Below, piece by piece: positions 8,401 to 22,462 of a stretch of 64,000 bases of DNA (positions are counted from its first letter, which is position 1; every line of letters begins with the position of its first letter). The stretch is from Phoebastria nigripes (taxonomy: Eukaryota > Chordata > Aves > Procellariiformes > Diomedeidae), in assembly GCA_035582835.1 (NCBI GenBank), contig JAYKAV010000411.1, positions 1,710,083 to 1,774,082 of the forward strand. The letters run 5' to 3'. Position numbers and translations under genes: made by a program. The notes below the pieces were generated by a model, which ran no database searches, was not told the origin of the DNA, and saw nothing but the letters and a program-made list of their open reading frames with translations.

Positions 8401-11400
8401 GATTATTAAGGCTTTCTTGTATCCACACATATATATGTGACCCTTCTGACTCTTCCATGGATGACCATTTTTCACCCTAATTGTTAATTGCTTTAAAATT
8501 CCAGCTTTGCTGGCTGTGGATGGTAGGTAGCTCTGGCCCCTGCAAGCGGTCTCAGCGCTCTTGCTGGCTGGGGGGGTGCACTTGCAGCTCTGGATCTCCT
8601 AAATACCGTCAAATCTGAAATTGGACTTCCTCTTCTTAGTAGAGGCCGTAATCCAGCTAATGTCATTGGGTGGTGGTTTACTCTTCCCGTGGGTGAGCAA
8701 GCATGGGGAAGGGAGAAGAGGAATCTGGGCCCTCCAGCTGCCCGCCCTGGGAGGGTCTGTGAGCTGGTCTGACGCCTCGCTGCTGCCCAGCAGCGCAGTG
8801 GAAACGGTGGACGTGCGTCAAAGGGAAGGCCCAGATATCTCCTTCTGGGGCAGCAGAGCCCTGGGTCAGTTTGTGCCTGTCGTGCGCCTGCATCTGGATG
8901 AGGGCAAATTGTTTCTTGTGTTGGATGCCATTTGGCTCTGTTGCAGAAGTGGCACAGCAGCGTAAATAGGGAGGGTTCGATACAGAGTGCTGCTGTTGTG
9001 TTAAGAGGGCTGAACAGCACGCTGTAAATCTTAGGAGATGAATTCAGTGTTAACAAATACTTTTTTTAAAGGTCAGATTAGATGAGGAATGCAGCGATTT
9101 GCCAATCCAAATGAACACTAACTCTAAAAAGACAGGAATTTATTTTCTACTAGATTAGTGCTCTGATCTGGACTCATCCCATGGCCTCGTGGCTGTAGAA
9201 CAAAAGCACAAGCGAGGGCAGGAGTATGTGAGTAACATGAGGCTCGGACCTCCGCTTTCAGCATCAGTGCAACTTTATATTGACTTGAACTGCCTGTGAA
9301 ACCGCAGCCTAGGTTATGTCCTGTGGTTTTTTTTCTGCATACACGGTTGAAATCCCAGGATGTATCAAATGATGTCCAGGGGACAGGCTTTGCATCCCCC
9401 AGCAAACAGTGTTGAGCTTTCTAGAGCTGAACCTGAACATTTTGGTTCAGTTTGACTGTTTTGTGTTTGGGGGTGTGTGGCTGGGGAGACTGGGGAGATG
9501 GTGTCGAGGAAGCGGAAGCCTGGAAGCCTGGAAAAGCCATCTCCCCTGGAAGTGGTGCACAGCTCTGGGCTAGTGTCAACATGAACACCAAGTCATGACC
9601 TCTCCTGTCTACTCAAAATATTTCCTATGGTAACCTGCATCTTAAAATGAAATTCAAGGTGGAATTTAGAATTCATAGCACAAAAGTTAATACTAAACTG
9701 TTTGCTGCAAGAGCATTGCAAAGCAAGTAATAAGCACCTCATTTTATGGGGTCTATATCCATCTGCAAATATAAGGCAAGCCAAAATGTAAGGCCGTCAT
9801 TTAATGGCTGTCACATTTGCAACAGATGCTTTTTGATGACTGTGAACAAAGCATGGGGCCAGTGAATATTTCCAATAATACAACTCTTAGACTTTCACAA
9901 ATGAACAATCATAAGAAGTTGAAGGGATGATACACCTGAAATCTCCAGCTCTACTGAAGAAGATGACAGCAGCTCATTAAAAAGTTTCTCTCCATTCTCC
10001 CATCCAATAGTAGATATGGAAACACAATCAGGGACAACTGTGGATTGGGTTGGTATGACTGAAAGAAATATGTCCCAAAAGTTCAGCACCTGGGGAGTTA
10101 GTAGGACTTGGTGGAAATAATCCTTGTTCTTAAAGTAATTACAGAAATGCAACCTGACTGGTGAGCACAATCTACTGTTGCAAGACTAATGGCGAGAGAT
10201 TTAGAAAGGGATTCTTTCAAACCACTGGTAAATACCAGCTCTCAAAGAGGTAACAGGAACACCACAGACAATGGTATATATAATGTATATACAATGGTAT
10301 CTACATTAGGCAATACTAAACTTCTGATCCAGGGAGCAGTCACTTGTAGTTTAATATAGAATAGGTGCTGTTAGGTCGGTAGGAACAAATAAAATGTGAT
10401 CATGAATTTAAAAAAAATGGATTCACTGTTACTAACTGTAAAGATGGTCAGTTTAGATGAGATTTACAGATTAATTTCTTAAAATGCATGTTACCAAAAC
10501 CTTCCAGAACATGGAAATATCTGCGTATGTTTTACGTCCTGAAAAACAGTGTTTAGGTGTGTGTCATGGTATCCTGAAGAAGCCCTTGCTTTCACAGAGG
10601 TACAGCCTGTTGTCAGAGGGACTGCAGCCCTTGCTGAAGAGCGGTGGTAGGCAGCAGAATGGGTCTGTGCTCCCAGCTTGCTTTCACCACCTGAAATTGG
10701 GAAGCGTTTGACTCGGAGTATGGCTAGGATTTATTCCAGAGGAGACCCTTTGGGACAGCAAAGCCAAGAGGGGCAGGATCCTGCTCAGTCCCTTGCCGGA
10801 GATGTGTGTGTGTTACTCTAGCATATCAGAAACATATTTGCTCCTGGTTTCACTGATTTTAATTGTTTTATTCAGAAATACTATTTAGCCTTGCAAAGAC
10901 TGCTCCTGCAGTCATTGACATGGGGGATCTTAATCCAATACTTAATATTTTATTGTGAATTGCCTCAGATGTTTAGCAGGGGCTCTGGGAGCTCAGCTGG
11001 CCATAGTTTTTACCATGATGTGTAGCAGGAGTCCCCAGTGAGCGTCTTAAAGCCTGGAACAGCTGGTAACCTGCCAGGTGCAGGCGGCTGTCCTGCTTCC
11101 CCCTCTGCCCTAAACTGAGGGACCAGTGGTTCCAGGTGTGATGCTCCCCTTGTGTCAAGCTGTTTCCTGGGCTGCAATTTGGTACCTAAGCAGGGGCGTG
11201 TGTATTGAGAAAACAAGCGAAAACATCAATGAGGTGAAGCCCTTGGTCCTCTGCTAATGCAGGAGATGTGAAGGGGGAGGGACCTGTCTGGGTTGCTATG
11301 CTTTTTTGTGAACTAGCACTTTATAACAGGGAGTGTTTTCACCTTACAAATCTGAAAACTGATTGGAAGGAGTAATTGTTCAAGCGGTGTGGAATTCATG

Positions 11401-14400
11401 GAGATTGAGCGGGTAGTGTTCTCCAGATGGACAAGCAAATGCTAAGTGTCCTGGAAAAGTTTCCTTGAAATTACAGGAAATGTACTTTCTGTAACTCCAG
11501 AACTAGTAGTAGAAAAGGAAAAAGAGGGAGGGTGAAAATCAGTCAGTTAGTATTACAATAACATAGGAAAAGGCAGAACTTAGTATTTCATGACTGTGCC
11601 AGCATTACGCAAGCGAAGAACAGCATCTTGTAAGTTAGAAACCACAGCATGTAAGTAGCCTTGTTGCCTTGGCTGCATGGAGAAAAGTAAAAGAAACTGT
11701 AAATACCGTTGTATGCAACTTCCCCTTCCCCTTGTACTGCATCTGACATAGAAAAAATAATTCACTAAAGCATTCAATATCCCACAACCTCTTAGTATAG
11801 TTAGCTTTTATGATGCAAATGACCCATCATTTCATAAGTTGAACAATTCCCAGGGACTAAAATGTTCCAACAGAACCCAATCCCATTGAATTAATTTGTT
11901 CTCAGTTCTCTCAATGAGCCCAATTAAGTCCAGGTGGAAATGCTTGTGCTTCAAAATGACTTGCAAAGACCTAGCAGTCCTGGGGAGCTTTGGGTGAAAG
12001 GAAGGTTAGGTTCTTCCTGAAACCTGCTCTGTAACCCTCCTGTTTATGTAGAGCCCTGTGTCTGTGAGCCCCAGGCACTGCCATGCCATGCCTTTCAGCA
12101 AAATGTGTAAGTATGTGATTTCTTAGTAGTTATTTTCTAAGGAATTTTATGAATTCTGAGGAATGGAAGTTTTGATTTTTTTGAACAATTCTTTGTAGTA
12201 ATTGGGATGAGTGGAGAGTTTAGGGGAACGCTGGTGCCCGTGATGATGGAGCTCTCTTATCCCATCATCAGTGTTTCATAATGTCAGCTGTAATCTGGCT
12301 TCTTGAATTTGTGTTTGAATTCTGGTGTGGAAGACAGAGTGACCAAAGCTGTGCTGCAGTGGTGGATTTGAGTTTACAGGAAAGTTTTCTCCTTCAGCCT
12401 GAAGGCCTCTTGTAAAGGGCTCTCTGCATTTGCTCAGCACGAGAGGTATGCAGCTGGTATTTGGAGAGGGCTAAGAAAAGTAAGAAAGAGGAATCCTAAT
12501 TTATTTCGTAAATATCATGACACCTGATAAATATAATTGCTTCAGTGAAATGAGAGGAAAAACTGCTTTCAAAGAGTGAGCTCTTCAGGGGAGAGCTAGG
12601 AGTTGTGTTGAAGCCTCAAGCACGCTGTGGGCGCTTCCCTGGGAGCGCTGACAGGGACTCGGACCCAGCCCTGAGAGAGCCCAAACCTTTAGAGAAGTTT
12701 AGCCTCTCCTCCGCACCCCCCACCCCCCCCCCCGTTAATTTTTCTAAAATGAAATTAATTTCTAGTTTGCAATGTGCCTGGATGGGAGGGTCCTGGGTGG
12801 GCTGTGGTGTTTTTGGAATTAGAAGGTTCTGGAAATATTGGAGAAATTTGATCCTGGTGAGACTTTTCTTCAACCAAACCAAAGCAGCTGGGAAAGCCTG
12901 GATAAAGGTTAAACTTGGGGTGTTTGTCTAAGGTGAACCTCTGATTCTGTATGGCTTGCCTCTCCCTGCCTCCTTGAGGTTATGAATGCTGCCTGTGCTG
13001 TCCGTCCTTGTTCACAATACTTGCTGCCTGTACGTATTTGGTGACACTGGATTTTATTCTGTTGGTAAAGGTACCTTCTTCTCCGTGTATGTTGGAGCTC
13101 CTATTTCTCTCTAGTGTCACGGGACTATTTGGAGAATCCCTCTTCCTGAATATGAATGACAGGGAGGGAAAAAAGGGTAATTTGTAATTAAAAGCAATAC
13201 ATTCCCTTGAGCACGGTCCTTTGCTGAGTTTGTCCTCCTCACCCATCAGAGTTTTCAGTAGTGTTCCTGTGATGCTGCCTGCGTTCAGAGATTGTCACTC
13301 CCAGAAAAACACCAGCCCTGACCTGCCACTGTCCTGTCCCAGTGCTCGCTCGGGAAGCTGTAACTTCTTCTGGTGGGCCTGGGAAGAAATACTCTGTTCT
13401 GCAGGGGTTGTGTCAAGCAGGGCTGATGCAGCAGCTGGTAGCACCAAAGCAGAAGGCAATATGGAGAAATGTGCATCATCCCCCCTTCTCACATGCAGTC
13501 CATCTCCCAGTAGGTAGTACAGCCTCCGGCTGCTGCTTCTCATGGCTTGCCACCAGTCCTACGTGGTTTTCCTCCAACCAAGTGCACAGCCTGCCGGTAT
13601 CCTTGGGTCCCGCACCCTAAAGGTGTCCCGTGCTGGCTGGTTTCCTTCATTCACGTGTGCCAGTATGCTCGGTTCCTGCATGTTATTGTTGTCTTGCCAA
13701 CTCTGATTCAGGCATGGTTATGGGAATAGATTAATTGTATCTTCAACTGGATGTTCAGCAACTTCAGTGGTCATTTCCAATCCATCATTGAATACATTAA
13801 ACCGTGACCTTCATGTTTCCAAATACGTGGTCTCCAAAGGGCCTTGTAAATCCCTCTGCATTACAGCAGAACTGCTTTAACAATTTTTAGCTGGCTAATG
13901 GCTATAGTATAGCCATAGAGTAGATGCCTTGTATCTCTGTCGTATATGTTCTGCTTTAGTTAAAAATGATCTTCTGGTGTCTGAAGCACCAAGGCAGGAG
14001 CATTTTTTTTTTTTTCCACTTTATTTGATCGAAGATATGCATAAGTGCACCGACACTTATTTGCTGTATTTCTTTGCATGCACTGACTGAACTTTCCCAC
14101 GCCAGACTTAGATTTGGTTGCTAAAAAACAGAGTGCAGTTGCTGCAGTTTGTAGGGTTATTGGTCTGGCCTTCCATTTAAAATTTACCAACTTCCTCAAC
14201 ATGTTATTCTTAGTGTTAACCTTACATTTTGTCTTTCTACGTATTCCCTCACGGAAAACATGCGGCCCGGCGTTAGTCACGGGAACAGCAGATTTCGGCA
14301 GTGGGCAAGCTGCACCCTGTTCCAAGTTGTGCAAAGCTGTTTATTGATCTTGTGATTGTAGAAATGAGAGAGTTGTCTGTGTTTTAGCTGGGCTGGTGTG

Positions 14401-16200
14401 TGGTATGTGTGGCTGTATACATTTACACATGCGTATGTGTTTTACGTATTTATAGTTTATATATTTAAATAAATATAGGTGTATAATTATTTAATATGTA
14501 TTTATAATATATATGTATTTAATAATAGCAACATGAGAATCTGGCTTCAATCTGGGCAAATACCCTGGTTGGTCATGACATGCAAGATACTCATAGAGGT
14601 AAAATTTCTTGTGTGAGGATAGATTGATTGGTCACTCATGATACTGTTTAATAATGCTTACACAAGTCTGTGACTTGTGGTAGGCTGTTTCATTACGTCA
14701 ACCATGAGCTCTGTTTCCTGAAACATTTGATGTAAAATCATTGTTTCTCTAATAGAGCATTTTGTTTGTACTGCATGATGATCTTTCACTGTGCCCTATA
14801 TGTTGCTGATGGGTAACATGTGACACTTATGACAGGTCTATGAATGTGACAGTTGTGACTGCACCCTCTTTAAAGTCATCATCAATACAGTGAGCGATGT
14901 TCAGCACTTGACCATTATATTATATTCTACTGGCAGAATTTCCAGCAGATGCTGAGGTACTGTTTAAGGTGAGCTTGTATCATTTGTGACAAAGATATAG
15001 GAAAGAGATTCTGTAGTTCCAAGGTAAACTTTCCACGACTGAAAAGTGTTACAGTGTGTACTTGCCTTGTATGTCCTGGATTTTCATACATAAGTGAACT
15101 TGTATTAATAATTTGGGGATTGCCAGGCATCCGATTCTACTTCATAGCATTATATCCATTTGTCCAGATGTCACTTAGAGTGGCAGCTTTGCCATTCTTG
15201 AGGTAATTTATTCTTAGGCTAGTGCAACTTATGCTGTGCCCCAAAATGATTGATTTCCTGATCTCCTAATTACTTAATCTGGGGTATTGGGTTTTGCTTG
15301 GCATTGCACAGCTCTCAAGGAACTGGTGTTCTGGCTCGGGTCGGCACACTCTGGGGGGTTCAGTCCTGACTTTCTTCTTTCCTCCGTCAGTGTGGGAAGC
15401 TGAGAACTGCTTTGTGCAAATATGAAGGCTTCCTTGAGAAGCCGGCTGCTTCATAGGTCAGTTTGTGTTAGGGTAGAGTTTTAGCAGCAGGGTTTTTTCT
15501 ATTAGACACCAGATAGGCTGTATCCCTATTTTCCACTGACCTCTATTGAAAGAAATGGAAAGAGTGGGTGTAGGCTTAGATTTAAGTGTGTTTGTATTTG
15601 GACAAGCTGTGGTGGCTGACATGGTTAATATTCAATCACTCCTGTGTCATTATTAAGATGAGGTGACCTTGCAGTGCCTCTTATATGGCAGTTCCTAGAT
15701 GGATGTGGTGGATCCAGTATCCACTGGCAGGGTTACAATATTTGCCTATCGGTATGAAGAGCGATACTGAAAAGGTCAGTTTAAGAAGACATTGCACTGT
15801 TTCCCCTCTTTCCCTCCACCCAAAATGGCTCATCCCTGGCACCTGAGGATGGTTAGTGTCTCATATACATAACACCTGGTGGTTATAATTGATGCGTGGT
15901 TTGTCAATGATTATTTACTTGGTTATGGAGGGGCTTACAGATGTCATTATTGATGCCAGCTCTAATAAGGGGTTATTCAATTGGCATATGTTTTGGGAGA
16001 GTAGTCCTTTACGAGGATATACAGATGTCAGAAAACAGCAAGAAACCATCATGCCTGCCTCTTCCTCGCAGCTATTGGGAACTATTGGGAACTTGCTGTA
16101 AGAGGGAGCCTAACTTTCTGATTCAGTCACATCTGCAGCCTGTGTGTCAGTGTGTTGGTTTGGGCTGGATGACTCGTGTTGGGTGCAGGACTTTACCTAT
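5450..16200. other. Gene-free interval without clear repeats
   Basis: I see no exon, RNA gene or well-preserved transposon. Only short ORFs occur and none resembles a known domain. Local items are an AP-1 consensus TGACTCA at 7457-7463, a C6-A-C11 run at 12716-12733, an AT-rich block at about 14441-14520, and an exact 10-base tandem pair at 16072-16091. The stretches at 7440-7760 and 8090-8480 are free of low-complexity sequence and could be conserved non-coding DNA. Confidence 0.6.
14441..14520. repeat. AT-rich low-complexity block
   Basis: Almost entirely A and T, with repeated TATTTA and ATATAT units and short inverted repeats. No gene content. Confidence 0.7.
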
Positions 16201-16223
16201 TCTGGCGACCTGAAGGAAATTTC

Positions 16224-16269
16224 TTTTTTTTTTTTTTTTTTTTTTTTNTTTTTTTTTTTTTTTTTTTTT
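16224..16269 (+). repeat. T46 homopolymer containing one N
   Basis: T run from 16224 to 16269, interrupted only by the N at 16248. True length is uncertain. Confidence 0.9.
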
Positions 16270-19200
16270 ATTGCTAAAATTTCTATCTCACTGGAAACTC
16301 ATACTGCTTCTGGGGACAATTAGCATATGCAGGGTGCTTTGGGCTCTCACAGATGTAAATTGAGCCTTAACATAGAGGAGGTGCACCTCTGCATTACAAT
16401 TGCACCAGAAGTTGCCTTTGGTCTGTAGCTATGAGGGACATCGCCTGAGATGCTGGCTGTGTTAGAAGTGGGCATCATTTTAAAAAGCAGTGGATGTCAT
16501 TTAACGTGAGAGTGGGAAAACAATAGCTCATGTTTTCATTTGCTGCCTCAATATTTCTAATGCCACTTCTGGTGAGAATCTGCACTTTCTCAGAATTTAT
16601 ACTCTGTGTCTAGTGGAGGGGATAGGGGTGTTAAAACCCAGGTGCCCTGACTCTAGGCTGCTAAATTTTTTTTTTTTTTTTTTTTTGGTCATCTTGCACA
16701 GACTTGCCCTTCCTTGTGTTTATTTCCCTTCAGTATAGATGGCCCAATGCATACCTGCTTTGCAAAGCATTTTGAAAACTACAGGCAAAAGGAACACGTC
16801 TGGCATGGCAAATCACTCTTGCATATTTGGCATATTCACTTGTACAGCTCTTAAATGTGTGCACCTCCAGCAGTGTCTTACCCAACTAAATCTTGTGAAC
16901 TGCGTTTCCAGGCGGGAGTAGCCAGCTGCTGTTATTGGGGACTGTGCCACTGATGAGAAAAGGTGTGTAGTGTAGTTTTGGGAGAGGAAGCCTTATCTAG
17001 AGCTGCAGTCACTGCACTCCAATGGCAAGGAGGTAGAAAAATCACTCTAAACAGATTTTTTTTTTTTAAATTTTATTTTTTTCACCCAGCATCATTAAAT
17101 TGGTCTACATATGCACCTACTAGCGCAGAAAGTAAGCCCAGTCTACAAAGCCTTGGTAAGAGTCTTTCAAACCTCTGGGGACTCTAGGGCAGAGATCAAG
17201 CTGTGTCTTGCACATTTGGGATGCAAAACCATTTTGATTGCGTCTGAAACGAAAGCGACTTGTTGAGTTCCTGGCTTTTATTACCACTGCATTTAGTGAC
17301 TGTAGATCTTTGCTTCCCAATGACCTTGTGTCCCAGAGACTAAGCCTTCATAATGTTGATGATCTATTAATCTTAATATTTATCCTCAAAATACATAAAA
17401 AGGAATTACGACCTTGGCATAAGAAATGAAAATAAATAGGTAAGGGAAGCTATTATTTATTTTTTCAACATTTGCATTCTGTGTATGACTTCACAAAGTG
17501 TTTTTCTAACATGAATTCATCTTTTCTAACACTCCAGTACCCCACTGATTTGTTCTTAAAATACTCCTTTCTGCACAGCAAGCTTAATGCTTCGCAGACC
17601 GCCCAGAACAATTGTACTTAAACTGCAAGCCACGTTTAGTGATTGGGCCTTTTTAAAGTTTCAAATAATATTTTGTCTTCCTTGACTTTTTTAAATTAAA
17701 GCTTATATTTTATATGTGAGATTTTGGAGGATTAAGAAAGGAGTGGCTGTTCTCCTATTTGCTAAACCCACAGGGGGTATTTAGCCTGATCTCATTTGAG
17801 CTCACGTTTGCCTGACAGCTTACTCTAATGTCAAGGAGGTATAGATTGCACCTATGCAAATAATAGATGTATTTGCTCATGCGAAGAGATCGATTAGTGC
17901 ACGTCCATCAGTGATTGGCAGTACATGTTCTCTGTCTTGCTGGGAAGTTTCCATCTGTAGGTTGTTTCTGCAGCAAAACTCTTCTCTTCTTTGAATTCTC
18001 TAAGAGTTTCTTCAGCTTCGGTTTCAAAGGAGTGTAAATTCAGTTTTAAAGTATGTAATACTGCAATAAGTTGCCATGCCTGCATCTTGAGGAAGTAGAG
18101 GTGAGGTGCAGTGGGCAGTGAAATAGCAGTCGGACCAAGCCAAACCTGGAGCGGGACCCCACCATGCTGGAGACCCCCTGCTCAGCAGCCACGTGTCCCT
18201 GGCACAGCTCTTCCACCTGGACTTGGCCAGAGATACAGGAGCTCTTGGGATGCTTGGGGAAGATCAGCTAGGAGAAATACCACAGTTTCCCATGTCATTT
18301 TGGCAACAGCTACCCATCGCAGTGGTAGCATTTCCCCATCTCCTGGAAAAGAAAAAAAAAAAACAAAAAACAAAAAAACAAACAAAAAAGAAAAAGGGGC
18401 AAACCAAATGAACTGGAACAGCCCGCAGGGAGTTATGTGATGTGGTGCACAGCCCTGCACCCTGAGGGGACACAGCGGAGAGTGCGTGTGTGGGAGAAGG
18501 CTGCTTAAACTGACACTGAAAAAATATGTGTCAAACTACATGTTGGCTCCTCGTATAGCAATTTTGCTGTCTCTTAGCTAGAGTTACGTAATTGTGCAGA
18601 GCTTCCTAATTTGTCACTAGAGAGGAATTCTCAGCTTGGGAGAAACATCTATTTAGTAGATGTGTAAATATGAGGGGTCCACATTCTTAGGGATATTTTG
18701 CTGTCAGAGTACGCCTATGTGGATTTCTTCTTAATTTTGTTCTCAATAGAGAGTTCTTCTGGCCTTTCGGAGATGTATTCTGTATTATACTTTGAGATGG
18801 ATAGAATGCTAACGCCTACTTCACATTTTCTGCCATTTCTTGCTCTCTTGACAATAGTTTATTTGTTTACTAAACTCAGAAGACGAGCAATAATTTGACT
18901 TGCCTCCCATGAAGCCGATCTACAGTCAGTATTGCTTTGCAGCCAACAACCGGAACAAAAAAAAATTTTCAAAGGAGAAAATTGTACTGCCAAAGCATCC
19001 TCTAATGACTTGGGGCTCAAGGCCTGGAAAGGGTTGTCTGCTACAACAGCCCCCCCTCACTTGTAAGGCGGTTGTTAAAAGCAGCTTCACAAGTTATTGT
19101 GGAAACTCGTGCTCTGTAGGATTTCTTAAGATGTTTATCTCGCCAATTATATGACACACCAGTGAGAAACTGCTAACAGTGGACATGAGAAAATCATCTT

Positions 19201-21760
19201 GGCAGTTGCCTGTTGAGCCATCTTGGATCTTCACAGAGGCAGCTGGGAGATCCAAGCAGATGAAGACGACACTGAGCCTGTTTTCAGTGAAGGAGTTTCG
19301 GAGGTGCTGAACAAGAGACAAGGACCAAGTTGAAAGCGGATCTGGGTTGCAAAGAGGGACAGGAAAGTCCATTCTTGGTTGCTAGATAAAAGACCCTCAA
19401 GCGTTGAACAGGGGAAGATGCTGGGCTTGATTTCCACTGTGTTTTAGTGATTACGTTGCTGATGTGTGCACAGATCAATTAGAAATGTGACTGCTGGAGT
19501 GCGTGTTGGGTAGCTTGAGGTTAGCTCACGTTGGCAGCACTGGTGCTGAAGGTGTCATCTAGTCCCTATCTGTCCTATGGAGCCTTTAGCTACAAAAAGG
19601 TTAAATGAAAGGCATCACTGAGTCAGTGGTGATGAGGCGAGCTGTTGGCTAAGGCATCCTGTGCCCTGTCACACAACATGGAGCACAGCACTCTTCATAG
19701 ACCGCTTTAGTGGGCCTGTGAGTTTCCCGTTGCCTTTCCAGGCAGCTGCATCTTCTCTGCTGCAGGTTATGAGCTACCACAGAGCTAGCTCAAATACTGG
19801 GCCCCCCGTTCAGGCCTAATGCTACTGGGAGACTAGACGTGCCATGGATGCTTCCAATGTCAGTGTGCCTTGGGCCGCTATGCTCCTTCTAGGCAGCTTC
19901 TTGAGCTTGGTTCCTGGAATGGCTTTTGTAAATCACACTGGAAACAGCAAGAAGCCTCCAAAATCAGCTGGTGAAGAAACTTTCTCAGCAGAGCTCGGAT
20001 GTCAGAAAAGCAGGTTGCAGCTTGGTTGCCATTTGCACTGAATGTCTCTCACTGTGGGGAAAATGAGAAGAAACTATTATTTTGAAATCTCTTGTTGAGT
20101 GATGATTGATAAGAGCTGTTCATCACAGGGAAACTAATCCAGGAGTCAACAGGTGCCTCTTCTGCATTCTGCAGCCAGTCATGGAAAAAAATAAGAGAGC
20201 GCCCAACAGGTTATTCCAATTTGACATGCAGTGCCTGGGAACAACAACTGACAAGTCCCAATTTGTGTCCAGCTGCTCAAAAACTACCACCCAGCTTGGT
20301 ATTATCCTTCTGCCCTCAGGGAGCTTGTCTCGTGAAAAGAGTTATTGATGGCTGATTTTGGCATTCCTCAGGGCTGTGCTCATGGTGAAGTATCTGCCCC
20401 AAGTCCTCATTTCAAAGTAAATGATCTCTTGGTCATAAATAAGAAATAGCTTTCTTTAACACATTCACTTTGTCTATAATCTCAATTCTTATATAAATCG
20501 CTCCTTTTGAAACTTTCTGCTTGGAAAGACTGGGAGTTTGAGCCACAGATCTTAGCAGAGGTGATGCTACAGTGTTTTCAAGTTCATCTACATAACGGAG
20601 TGTAATACGTGTTTCTGTGCCCTGAGTAGTTACCCATTTAAATCTGATTAATAATCTGCATTTCATACAACTTTCCCAGAAAAACTCCACTTCCCTCACA
20701 CTCAAAGAGCTTTGCAGAAGAGATCCTTCTCATTCTAAGGGTTCATTTTGTGCATTTTAAGCGGGGCAAAGGCTTTTGAATTGTTGCAGGGCTCACAAGG
20801 GAGGTCGTGGTGGGGACTGTATGGCCCATGGGCTGGGTCCAGGCTGGCAGAAGTGTTGCCCCAATGTGCTGCCTGTTCACTACAGACCCCGTCCTTGGGA
20901 CCCCGCAGGGTGGGCAGGGCCAAGGCTGGGTGGACCGTCCTGGCAGTTGGCTTTTTCTTTTCTGTGGACTCGCTGCCTGAGACCACATCTCTTGGCATGT
21001 GCTGCACAGCCAAAACCTGGATATCACATGGGGATGCAATGCAGCTTCCTAAGTGTAGACACTTAATGTCATTTTTCTATCTTTGGATAAGGACAGCCAA
21101 AGCTAGTAGAGCTGCTGCTCCAGAAAGGCCAGGTCTCCTGCAGCTCTCATGGCGTATCTATCAATCCCGTGCAAATGTCCCAAATACATCAGGGCAGCTC
21201 AAATGACAATAAATGCCTATATTTGGGCATTTTGTGTAGGTAACGTGTGATAGCTGTAGCAGCCTGGTAGAAGACAGGGGCTAAGAGCCCCTGATGATGA
21301 CAAATATGTATGTATTGTAAAAAGGGGGTATCAGCAGTCTTCTCTGCTTCTTGGCTAATCTGTGCTAGTTAACTTAGTACTAGCTTGCTTTCTCCTCCTC
21401 CTCTCGCTTTCCTTTTCTACTATCTCTGATGAATAAGTCTAGAAGCAAGGGTTGGTGGACACATCCTCCTTCTGGAAAAGGATTTTATCTGAGCTATTAC
21501 TTTATTTTCTCAGAAATAGGTATGTTGGGTAGTTCAGTCCTCCCACTGCTCCCAGCGGCAGAGACGTACCATTTCTCTTCCCCCTCTGTGCAGGTTGTTT
21601 ACATAAGTATCAGTGGATCATGACTCGAAGTATTAATCTCTGTAACCCAGAAAAGAAAACACAGTATTGCCAGCTACATGCTTGGAGTTGCATCATTATT
21701 AATCACCTGTAGCTATTACTGTCTGAAAAGCAATTCTTCTGTAGTTATTCATGGCTGCTT
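16270..21760. other. Gene-free interval with minor repeat relics
   Basis: No exon or RNA gene recognised. A short stretch near 16634-16665 (AAACCCAGGTGCCCTGACTC) resembles the 3' part of amniote MIR-type SINEs, but it is too short to be sure. Other contents are a T tract near 16668-16686 and an A/C-rich tract at 18347-18396. Sequence near 17600-17650 holds an AACAATTG SOX-like core and an inverted CCAAT core. The rest is unremarkable. Confidence 0.5.
18347..18396 (+). repeat. A/C-rich low-complexity tract
   Basis: A runs broken by single C and G bases. It is the main tract outside the gene with AC-rich instead of TG-rich + strand, and so the exception to the strand bias described in the findings. 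Short ORFs on both strands here are artefacts of the tract. Confidence 0.85.
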
Positions 21761-21767
21761 TGTGTTA

Positions 21768-21845
21768 GACAGTGTATAAACACAAATGAGAGATAATCCT
21801 GTTTTGATGAGTTGCAATCTAAATAAACAAGCTACACAAAGCATG
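21768..21845 (+). repeat. MIR/CORE-SINE-like relic, sense orientation
   Basis: The order AGACAGTGTATAAACAC, then AGAGATAATCCTG, then GTTGCAATCTAAAT corresponds to the widespread amniote SINE segment that runs from a tRNA-like CTGTACAAACAC through ACAGTCCCTG to CACAATCTAA. It is diverged but keeps order and spacing. It forms an inverted pair with 21895-22068. Confidence 0.6.
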
Positions 21846-21894
21846 GAAGAAAGCAAAACTGTGAAATGCCTTAGTGTATACAAACCCTTAATCT

Positions 21895-22068
21895 CTGTGT
21901 TTTTCGGCTCCACTTCTGTAAAATGGAGTAGTGGTGTTATCTTCTAACTTCGATTTAGATTGCAACCCCACCAGAACAGGGATTAGCTTCTAACTGTTGT
22001 TTCTTTGTTCTTTTGTGCTTCTACTGTGCTGAGCATAAGATGCCCTGATTTTCATTAGGAGCTGGGGG
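21895..22068 (-). repeat. MIR/CORE-SINE-like relic, antisense orientation
   Basis: Read on the + strand it shows the antisense order of the same SINE: CTTCTGTAAAATGGAGTA, then ATTTAGATTGCAAC, then AACAGGGATTAGCT, then CTGTGCTGAGCATAAGATGC. These correspond to the SINE's CATTTTACAG core, CACAATCTAA, CAGTCCCTG and TGCTAGGCAC segments. ATTTAGATTGCAAC (21953-21966) is the exact complement of 21811-21824. Confidence 0.65.
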
Positions 22069-22383
22069 TACCGCTGCACAAAAAAAAAGTGTGTGTGTTG
22101 CGGGGAGTGGATATTTTCAGTTCCAGGAAAATTATGAGAGAGACAGAACGGCACATGATCCATGTGATGCTAATTGCTACCTCTCATTGCCTCATTCACT
22201 CTACATATGCAAACGTGTCCTGCTGCCTTGAACTGTGCTTACGTAAAAAATGTGAGATGGAAGTTAGAAGTGCCATTCGTACCGTAATAAAATTCAAGGC
22301 TTTTGTAATGAAATATGAATTCCTGAGCTTGATTATTAAGTTTTAGGAGAACTAAAAAAAGAAAAGCCTTTAGGAGTTTTCTA

Positions 22384-22462
22384 CTGTTGTTTGTGTGGTG
22401 TGTGTTGTGTGGTGTGGTTTTTTTTTGTGTGTGTGGTTTTTTTTTTTTTTTTTTTTTTTTTT
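22384..22462 (+). repeat. TG-rich then T26 tract
   Basis: GTGTGGTGTGTG-type sequence leading into T26 (22437-22462). One of eight TG- or T-rich composites on the + strand. Confidence 0.85.

Noticed and set aside
10082..10099. REST/NRSF-like site beginning TTCAGCACC
   Set aside because: The left half is perfect but the right half matches GGACAGCGCC poorly.
10268..10310. Direct repeat ACAATGGTAT flanking TATATA sequence
   Set aside because: Short AT-rich slippage; looks like target-site duplications but no element lies between them.
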